A DNA stretch of 5,404 nucleotides from Actinomycetota bacterium (GTDB lineage Bacteria > Actinomycetota > Actinomycetes > Actinomycetales > Microbacteriaceae): contig VGAV01000190.1 in NCBI GenBank assembly GCA_016870695.1, forward strand, positions 1-5,404. The letters run 5' to 3'. Below are positions 1 to 4,997 of this stretch, piece by piece (position 1 is the first letter of the stretch; every line of letters begins with the position of its first letter). The notes below the pieces were generated by a model. The model was not told the DNA's origin. It did no database searches and saw nothing but the letters and a program-made list of their open reading frames with translations. Made by a program: the position numbers and the translations under genes.

Positions 1-1
1 C

Positions 2-772
2 CTGGCTCCGCTCGCCGGCTCGGGCCTGCTGCTGATCATGCCGTGGCGGGGCATCTTCTGGGTGCTCGCCGCGTACGGCGTGATCATGCTCGTCTCGGCG
101 ATCCTCTTCGTCCCCGAGACGCTGCCGCCGGCCCGCCGGCAGGCGCACGGGTCCACGACCATCTGGCAGCGGTACGCCAGCGTGTTCCGCGACCGCGTCT
201 TCATCGGCGTGCTCATCATCGGCGGCATGACCTTCAGCGGGCTGTTCTCGTACCTGTCGGCATCCTCGTTCCTCTTCCAGGTCAGCTACGGCTTCGACGC
301 CCAGCAGTACGGCATCCTCTTCGCCGCCAACTCGGTCGGCGTCGTCGTCGGCGTGCAGGTGGCCGCGCGTCTCGCGGCGCGGTTCGGCCCCCAGTGGGTG
401 CTGGCGGTGTCCACCTCGGTGCTCGTGCTGGCGGGCGGCACGATCGTGCTCACCGACCAGCTCGGCCTCGGCCTGTGGGGGACGATCGTCCCGCTGTTCG
501 TCTTCATGACGGCCTGCGGCTTCACCTTCCCGTGCGCCCAGGTGCTGGCCCTCGACCGGCACGGCAAGGCCGCCGGCACCGCGCAGTCGATCATCGGCGC
601 GGCCAACTTCGGCGTCGCGGGCATCATCTCGCCCGTCGTGGGCCTGCTCTCGGGCGGGTCCGGCATCACGGCCACGACGATGGCCTCCGTCATGGTCGGG
701 TGCGCCGCGATCGGGGTCGTCTCGCTGTGGACGCTCGTCCGACCGCGCACCGTGGAGCGCCTCGCCCCCTGA
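2..772 (+). CDS. Bcr/CflA-family drug resistance MFS transporter, 3' part (5' end outside window)
   Basis: This is a multi-spanning inner-membrane transporter of the major facilitator superfamily. The Bcr/CflA subfamily exports drugs such as bicyclomycin or chloramphenicol using the proton gradient. The frame is open from the window edge and reads LAPLAGSGLLLI before the first visible Met at 38, so that Met is internal and the true start lies upstream. The 256 visible codons correspond to about the last two thirds of a protein of roughly 400 residues. Recognisable landmarks, in order, are the WRGIFWVLAAYG segment (about 44-79), the ETLPPARRQ central-loop motif from 116, the F-S-G-L-F-S-Y-L-S-A-S-S-F segment (about 236-274), and then four or more hydrophobic helices to the end. 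E. coli Bcr, as I remember it, has the same order (IFWALA, ETLPPERRQ, FAGMFSFLSAGPF). The family call is firm. The substrate cannot be read from the sequence. A terminator-like hairpin follows 12 nt after the stop. Confidence 0.9.
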   Translation: MAPLAGSGLLLIMPWRGIFWVLAAYGVIMLVSAILFVPETLPPARRQAHGSTTIWQRYASVFRDRVFIGVLIIGGMTFSGLFSYLSASSFLFQVSYGFDAQQYGILFAANSVGVVVGVQVAARLAARFGPQWVLAVSTSVLVLAGGTIVLTDQLGLGLWGTIVPLFVFMTACGFTFPCAQVLALDRHGKAAGTAQSIIGAANFGVAGIISPVVGLLSGGSGITATTMASVMVGCAAIGVVSLWTLVRPRTVERLAP

Positions 773-783
773 CCCTCCGGCGC

Positions 784-824
784 ACACCGACGGCCGCGAA
801 CAGTAGCAGACCGGCCGTCGGTGT
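784..824 (+). terminator. Inverted repeat, probable terminator of the MFS gene
   Basis: Two perfectly complementary 13-base arms, ACACCGACGGCCG (784-796) and CGGCCGTCGGTGT (812-824), flank a 15-nt loop, 12 nt after the transporter stop codon. The GC-rich stem would be very stable. No run of T follows it (TCCGCTGACG), so it is not a textbook intrinsic terminator. U-tract-less hairpins are commonly proposed as terminators in high-GC actinobacteria. Because the arms are perfect, an operator for the downstream phosphatase gene (start 859) is the main alternative. Confidence 0.6.
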
Positions 825-858
825 TCCGCTGACGTCTCCCGCCCGCCAGGATGGGTCG

Positions 859-1557
859 ATGGATGCCACCGTCGCCGACGATCCGGTCCTCGACACCCGC
901 CCGCAGCGTGCGCGGGCCGTCGCCGGACTCGTCCTCATCGCCCTGACCTGCGGCCTCGGGGCGTGGGTGTTCTTCCGCGGGCCGAGCCCCTTCGCCGTCG
1001 ACGTGTGGTGGAACGGGCTGTTCGCCGGGGCGGCCTCGCGGCCGCTGCTGGAGTTCGCCTACGTGATGAACCAGCTGGGCGGCTACTACACGGCGATCTA
1101 CATCGTGCCGCTCGGCGGTGCGCTTGTGCTGTTCCTGCTTGGTCGGCGGTGGTCCGCGCTGTACTTCCTCGTCGCGTCCGCCGCCAGTGCGGGGCTCGTG
1201 CAGGTGCTGAAGCAGACGTTCGGCCGCGCCCGTCCCGAGGACATCCTGGTCCTCAGCGACTACGGCTCATTCCCGTCGGGGCACACGGCCAACGCCGCCA
1301 CGGTCGCGGTCGTGGCCGCGGTGGTGTTCCCGCACCTGTGGGTGCGCATCGTCGGGGTGGCGTGGGTGGTCCTGATGGCGTTCAGCCGCACCTACCTGCA
1401 CGCCCACTGGCTGTCCGACACCATCGGCGGCACCATGGCGGGCGCGGGCGCCGCCCTCCTGCTGGCCGCCCTCTTCTCTCACCTGCGCTCCCGGGACGAC
1501 GACCGACGCACGCTGCGACGACGACGGCGGGACGCCGTGACGGCGGACCCGTCGTAG
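859..1557 (+). CDS. PAP2-family membrane phosphatase (lipid phosphatase or undecaprenyl-diphosphatase type)
   Basis: This is a 232-residue integral membrane phosphatase of the phosphatidic acid phosphatase type 2 family. Such enzymes dephosphorylate lipid phosphates or pyrophosphates, for example phosphatidate or undecaprenyl pyrophosphate, at the membrane surface. All three catalytic signatures are intact: K118-x6-R125-P126, P139-S-G-H142, and S176-R177-x5-H183-x3-D187. H142 and H183 are the expected general acid and nucleophile. About six hydrophobic segments are visible, near residues 18-38, 76-94, 97-115, 143-158, 161-175 and 189-207. The tail (208-225) is strongly charged, with DDD and runs of arginine, and is probably cytoplasmic. 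The start is the ATG at 859, preceded by AGGA at 848-851 with 7-nt spacing. The frame stays open far upstream but is Arg/Pro/Ala-rich nonsense there. The stop lies 10 nt before the ATPase gene. The substrate is not determinable from sequence. Confidence 0.92.
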   Translation: MDATVADDPVLDTRPQRARAVAGLVLIALTCGLGAWVFFRGPSPFAVDVWWNGLFAGAASRPLLEFAYVMNQLGGYYTAIYIVPLGGALVLFLLGRRWSALYFLVASAASAGLVQVLKQTFGRARPEDILVLSDYGSFPSGHTANAATVAVVAAVVFPHLWVRIVGVAWVVLMAFSRTYLHAHWLSDTIGGTMAGAGAALLLAALFSHLRSRDDDRRTLRRRRRDAVTADPS

Positions 1558-1568
1558 GCTGACGCGCA
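1555..1568 (+). promoter_or_regulatory. Candidate -10 box and leaderless start for the DUF853 gene
   Basis: TAGGCT at 1555-1560 fits the actinobacterial -10 consensus TANNNT. It is followed by exactly 7 nt (GACGCGC) and the ATG at 1568, so transcription would begin at or next to the A of the start codon. No Shine-Dalgarno sequence is visible upstream of this ATG, which agrees with a leaderless mRNA. The first three bases of the box are the TAG stop codon of the phosphatase gene. I see no convincing -35 element. Confidence 0.5.
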
Positions 1569-3409
1569 TGAGCGAGCCCGGCCGGTCCGAGATCGATCCC
1601 GCGGTGGCGCGGCTGCGCGCCGAGGCGGAGGCGGCCGAGGCGGAGCTGCGGCTGGCCCGCGCCCGGGCCGACCTCGCCGAGGCGGAGGCCGCCGCGGCGC
1701 GCGCCCGTGTGGCCGCCGCCGGGGAGGGCGCGGCCGCCGCGCCCGCCACCCCGGACGTTGGCTCGGCACCGGTGGCATACGCCCCGCTCGACTCGGCGCA
1801 GGTCGAGGAGATCGCCCGGGGCTACGCGGCGGAGGGGCCGGCGCTCGACCTCGGCGTCCTCGTCAACGGCGGACCCGTGCCCGCGGTGCCGGTGCGGATC
1901 CCGCTGTCGATGGTGGCCCGTCACGGTCTCGTCGCGGGAGCCACGGGGACGGGGAAGACCCGGACCCTGCAGCTGCTCGCGGAGCAGCTGTCGGCCAACG
2001 GCGTCCCGGTCTTCGCGGCCGACATCAAGGGCGACCTGTCCGGCGTGGCGGCGCCCGGTGTCGCGAGCGAGAAGCTGTCCGCCCGCACCGCCGCGCTGGG
2101 CCAGCAGTGGACGCCGCGCGCGCGGCCGACGGAGTTCTTCGCGCTCGGCGACGACGCGGGTGAGGGCATTCCGGTGCGCGCGACGGTGTCGGGGTTCGGT
2201 CCGCTGCTGCTGAGCCGCGTCCTGGGCCTGAACGCCACGCAGGAGTCGAGCCTCGCGCTGGTCTTCCACTACGCCGACCAGAAGGGGCTCGCGCTCGTCG
2301 ACCTGGCGGACCTGCGGGCGGTGCTCACCCACCTCGTGAGCGACGAGGGGAAGGCCGAGCTGAAGGGGATCGGCGGGGTGTCGTCCGCGACCGCCGGCGT
2401 CATCCTGCGCGAGCTCGTCGCGTTCGCCGCGGACGGCGCGGAGGGCTTCTTCGGCGAGCCCGAGCTCGACGTCGCGGTGTTCCTGCGGACGGCCGCGTCG
2501 GGCGAGGGGATCGTCAGTCTGCTCGAGGTGCCGAACGTCGCGTCGCGCCCTGCGCTGTACTCGACGTTCCTCATGTACCTGCTCGCGGAGCTCTTCGAGA
2601 TGCTGCCCGAGGTCGGCGACGTCGACAAGCCGAAGCTCGTGTTCTTCTTCGACGAGGCGCACCTGCTGTTCCGCGATGCGTCGAAGGACTTCCTGGCCGC
2701 GATCACGCAGACGGTCCGGCTCATCCGGTCCAAGGGCGTCGGGGTGTTCCTCGTGACGCAGACCCCGAAGGACGTCCCCGCCGACGTTCTCGCGCAGCTG
2801 GGCTCTCGCGTGCAGCACGCGCTGCGCGCCTTCACGCCCGACGACGCGAAGGCGCTGCGGGCCTCGGTCCGCACCTACCCGGAGTCGGGCTACGACCTCG
2901 AGCGGGTGCTGCAGGAGCTCGGCACCGGCGAGGCGATCGTCACGGTGATGGACGAGCGCGGCCGGCCCACGCCCGTGGCGTGGACGCGGATGTTCGCCCC
3001 AGAGGCGTCGATGTCGCCGATCCCCGCCGACGAGCTGTCGTCGGCCGTGGCGGCATCCCCTCTCCTCGCCCGGTACGGGACCCCCATCGATCGCGAGTCG
3101 GCGCGGGAGATCCTCGGCGCGCGGCTGGAGGCGGCCACCGTCGCCCGGGAGGCGGAGGAGCGGGCCGAGAAGGACGCCGCGGACCAGGCCGAGTACGAGA
3201 AGCAGAAGGCGGCGATCGACAAGGCGCACGCCGCGGCGCAGAAGAAGGCGCAGCAGGAGTACGACCGGATCCTGCGCAGCACCGCCGCCCCGTCGCGTCG
3301 CTCGACCGCCCCGACCGCGCCCCTGGACGACCTGCTCGGCCGCGGGGCGACGAAGAGCATCCTCTCCGGCGTCATCCGGGGCCTGTTCGGCACGGGCCGC
3401 CGGCGCTGA
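1568..3409 (+). CDS. HerA-like helicase-domain ATPase, DUF853 family (YjgR-like)
   Basis: This is a 613-residue cytoplasmic P-loop ATPase of the DUF853 family, related to the HerA/FtsK-type translocases. E. coli YjgR is a family member of about 500 residues whose function is not well established. Residues 11-52 form an Ala/Glu/Arg-rich predicted coiled coil, followed by a Gly/Ala/Pro linker. The ATPase core follows: Walker A G124-A-T-G-T-G-K130-T131, the A-D-I-K-G-D-L-S-G segment (150-159), Walker B K356-L-V-F-F-F-D362-E363-A-H, the V-T-Q-T-P segment (396-400), and S-R-V-Q-H-A-L-R-A-F (413-422), which holds candidate arginine fingers. A Lys/Glu/Ala/Gln-rich coiled coil covers about 515-570. 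The end, with SILSGVIRGLFG (597-608) and a basic RRR, is typical of the family. The ATG at 1568 is preceded by a leaderless-type -10 box. The gene lies 10 nt after the phosphatase, so read-through is also possible. The family is certain. DNA translocation is inferred from HerA similarity. Confidence 0.93.
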   Translation: MSEPGRSEIDPAVARLRAEAEAAEAELRLARARADLAEAEAAAARARVAAAGEGAAAAPATPDVGSAPVAYAPLDSAQVEEIARGYAAEGPALDLGVLVNGGPVPAVPVRIPLSMVARHGLVAGATGTGKTRTLQLLAEQLSANGVPVFAADIKGDLSGVAAPGVASEKLSARTAALGQQWTPRARPTEFFALGDDAGEGIPVRATVSGFGPLLLSRVLGLNATQESSLALVFHYADQKGLALVDLADLRAVLTHLVSDEGKAELKGIGGVSSATAGVILRELVAFAADGAEGFFGEPELDVAVFLRTAASGEGIVSLLEVPNVASRPALYSTFLMYLLAELFEMLPEVGDVDKPKLVFFFDEAHLLFRDASKDFLAAITQTVRLIRSKGVGVFLVTQTPKDVPADVLAQLGSRVQHALRAFTPDDAKALRASVRTYPESGYDLERVLQELGTGEAIVTVMDERGRPTPVAWTRMFAPEASMSPIPADELSSAVAASPLLARYGTPIDRESAREILGARLEAATVAREAEERAEKDAADQAEYEKQKAAIDKAHAAAQKKAQQEYDRILRSTAAPSRRSTAPTAPLDDLLGRGATKSILSGVIRGLFGTGRRR

Positions 3410-3413
3410 CCCG

Positions 3414-3444
3414 CGCTCCCGTCAGGGGCGACGGACCGGGAGCG
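3414..3444. terminator. Small inverted repeat between convergent genes, possible bidirectional terminator
   Basis: Arms CGCTCCCG (3414-3421) and CGGGAGCG (3437-3444) are perfectly complementary around a 15-nt loop. They span the 12-nt gap between the two convergent stop codons (TGA at 3407-3409 plus, and the minus-strand stop at 3424-3422). An alternative 5-bp stem, CCGTC/GACGG (3419-3423 and 3430-3434), competes with it. No T-run is present on either strand. The position suggests termination for both genes, but 8 bp in GC-rich DNA could be chance, and the right arm lies in the transporter coding sequence. Confidence 0.35.
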
Positions 3445-4903
3445 GCATGGTCGACGTGTCGATGAGGGGGTCGCGGTCCTGCCGGTCGACGACCGCGCGC
3501 GCCTCCTCGGCCGTCTCCACGGCGGGGACCGAGCCGAGCAGGGGACGCTTCGCCGTCTCGCGCATCGCGAGCAGGGCGACCAGCCCCAGCGCGGCGAAGA
3601 ACATGATGTAGAACGCCGGCATGAGCGTGTTGCCGGTCCAGGCGATCAGGGCCTGGCTGAACAGCGGGGTCGTGCCCCCGAACAGCGACACCGCGACGTT
3701 GTAGGCGACCGCCATCGCACCGAACCGGGATGCCGTGGGGAAAAGGGCGGGGAGCGCCGACGCCGAGATCGCGACGTAGAACGCCACGGGCACGGCCGCC
3801 ATCACGAGCGCGATCATGACGGCCCACAGCTCGCCGATCTGCATGATGAGGAACGCCGGCACCAGCAGGACGAGCGCGGAACCCGCCGCGATGGCGTAGA
3901 CCGGTCGGCGGCCGATGCGATCGCTCAGCCGGCCGATGAGCGGGAGCGTCGCCGACATCACGAGCAGCACGGGGACGGTGGCGACGGCGGCGAAGAGGTT
4001 CGACACCCCGACCTCGCGTTCGAGGTAGGTCGGCATATAGCTGGTGAGCGCGTATCCGGCCGTGTTGGTCGCCGCGACCAGCGCGATCCCGATGAGCAGC
4101 GCCCGCCAGTGATGGCGCAGGATGCCGCGGAGACCCTGCCGTGCCATCGGGTCGTCGGCGTCCGGCACCCGGTCGGACTCCGCCGCGTGCGTCTGCTCGA
4201 AGGACGGCGTCTCCGGGATGCGCAGCCGGAAGTAGATCGCGACGATGCCCAGGGGGATCGCGAGGAGGAACGGGATGCGCCAGCCGTACTCGACCATCGC
4301 GTCGTCGCCGGAGATCGCGGTCGTGATCGCGGTGGTGACGGCGACCGCCGAGGCGCCGGCGGCGAAGCCGACGTACGACCCGACATCGAGCCAGGACGAC
4401 CAGAAGCCGCGACTGCGGTCGGGGGAGAACTCCGACACGTACGTCGTCGCACCGGCGTACTCGCCGCCGGTGGAGAAGCCCTGCACCATCTTCAGCAGGT
4501 AGAGCGGGACGATGGCCCACAGGCCGATCGCGGCGGAGGTGGGCAGGACGCCGATGAGCGCGGTGGCCGCCGCCATCATCGCCATCGTGAGGAAGAGCAC
4601 CTTCTGGCGCCCGATGCGGTCGCCGAGGGGGCCGAGCACGAAACCGCCGAAGGGGCGGACCAGGAAGGAGATCGCGAAGCCGAGCAGCGTCACGAGCAGG
4701 CCCCACGGGTCGGGCAGCTCGGGGGTGAACACGAGGGTCAGCGTGACCGCGAGGTAGCCGTAGATCCCGAAGTCGAACCACTCCATGAAGTTGCCGACCA
4801 CGGTGCCGCCGATGGCGGTGCGCACGCGTCCCTTGTCCACGACGATGACGTCGTCGACCTCGAGCCGGGGGGTGCGGGATGCGTTGCGACCTGGGGGGAA
4901 CAT
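3422..4903 (-). CDS. proP: ProP-like MFS symporter (metabolite:H+ symporter family)
   Basis: This is a 493-residue, 12-helix membrane importer of the metabolite:H+ symporter family of MFS. It is closest in pattern to ProP, which imports proline, glycine betaine and related osmolytes with protons. Landmarks are M40-E-W-F-D-F-G-I-Y-G49, the loop 2-3 motif G91-P-L-G-D-R-I-G-R-Q-K101, G-G-E-Y-A-G-A (146-152), S160-P-D-R-S-R-G-F-W-S-S-W-L-D173, the second-half motif G324-R-L-S-D-R-I-G-R-R-P334, and R448-E-T-A-K-R-P-L-L-G457. E. coli ProP, from memory, has closely matching segments, including the N-terminal DV-I-D-G-x-x-R pattern seen here at about 18-28. That supports the ATG at 4903 rather than an internal GTG. 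AGAAGG abuts this ATG with no spacer, so the initiation signal is poor. The E. coli C-terminal coiled coil is absent: only about 35 mostly polar residues follow RETAKRPLLG. Relatives carry organic acids, so the substrate is tentative. Confidence 0.85.
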   Translation of the reverse strand: MFPPGRNASRTPRLEVDDVIVVDKGRVRTAIGGTVVGNFMEWFDFGIYGYLAVTLTLVFTPELPDPWGLLVTLLGFAISFLVRPFGGFVLGPLGDRIGRQKVLFLTMAMMAAATALIGVLPTSAAIGLWAIVPLYLLKMVQGFSTGGEYAGATTYVSEFSPDRSRGFWSSWLDVGSYVGFAAGASAVAVTTAITTAISGDDAMVEYGWRIPFLLAIPLGIVAIYFRLRIPETPSFEQTHAAESDRVPDADDPMARQGLRGILRHHWRALLIGIALVAATNTAGYALTSYMPTYLEREVGVSNLFAAVATVPVLLVMSATLPLIGRLSDRIGRRPVYAIAAGSALVLLVPAFLIMQIGELWAVMIALVMAAVPVAFYVAISASALPALFPTASRFGAMAVAYNVAVSLFGGTTPLFSQALIAWTGNTLMPAFYIMFFAALGLVALLAMRETAKRPLLGSVPAVETAEEARAVVDRQDRDPLIDTSTMPLPVRRP

Positions 4904-4996
4904 CCTTCTAGGAGTACTCGCATCGGTCCGCGGACGCCAGCCGGGCGGACGTCAAGCCCGCCATGCGAGAACGGGGCCGGGCGTAGCTTGACGGCC
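4904..4996. promoter_or_regulatory. Divergent intergenic region with two inverted repeats
   Basis: These 93 nt separate the ProP-like gene (minus) from the Rossmann-protein gene (plus), so promoters for both should lie here. Two symmetric elements are visible. One is the perfect 10-bp palindrome GTCCGCGGAC at 4926-4935, about 23 nt upstream of the transporter ATG. The other is an 8-bp inverted repeat, CGTCAAGC (4950-4957) and GCTTGACG (4986-4993), 28 nt apart. Its right arm overlaps the -10 box and start region of the plus-strand gene. For the minus gene the best -10 candidate is TACTCC (4916 to 4911), 7 nt before the ATG, but it lacks the conserved final T. Operator function is inferred from position only. 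Confidence 0.4.
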
Positions 4997-4997
4997 A
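4984..4997 (+). promoter_or_regulatory. Candidate -10 box and leaderless start for the YbjT-like gene
   Basis: TAGCTT at 4984-4989 fits TANNNT and is followed by 7 nt (GACGGCC) and the ATG at 4997, so the transcript would start at or next to the initiation codon. No Shine-Dalgarno sequence precedes this ATG. The arrangement matches the one before the DUF853 gene in box type, spacing and the following GACG. No clear -35 element is visible. Confidence 0.55.

Noticed and set aside
43..858. Open upstream extension of the phosphatase frame through the efflux gene
   Set aside because: The translated stretch is Arg/Pro/Ala-rich with no family pattern and lies entirely over the well-recognised MFS frame and the hairpin. 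The ATG at 859 has an AGGA at proper spacing and gives a normal PAP2 N-terminus.
1490..1545. CGACGACG-rich stretch as a tandem repeat or mobile-element trace
   Set aside because: The short irregular CGA/GAC triplets are explained by the Asp/Arg-rich tail of the phosphatase. There is no regular unit.
1382..3229. A 615-codon open frame on the minus strand opposite the ATPase
   Set aside because: It is a shadow of the GC-rich third positions of the DUF853 gene. The product is low-complexity Arg/Gly/Leu/His-rich with no recognisable domain, whereas the plus frame has Walker A and B and a full family pattern.
3372..4781. A 469-codon minus-strand frame overlapping the ProP-like gene
   Set aside because: It is the same strand shifted by one frame, Arg/Pro/His-rich and without membrane segments. 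The frame from 4903 carries all MFS motifs.
4904..4916. AGGAG at 4910-4914 on the plus strand as a ribosome binding site
   Set aside because: No start codon follows at a usable distance on the plus strand. On the minus strand the same bases read CTCCT, which is not a ribosome binding site.
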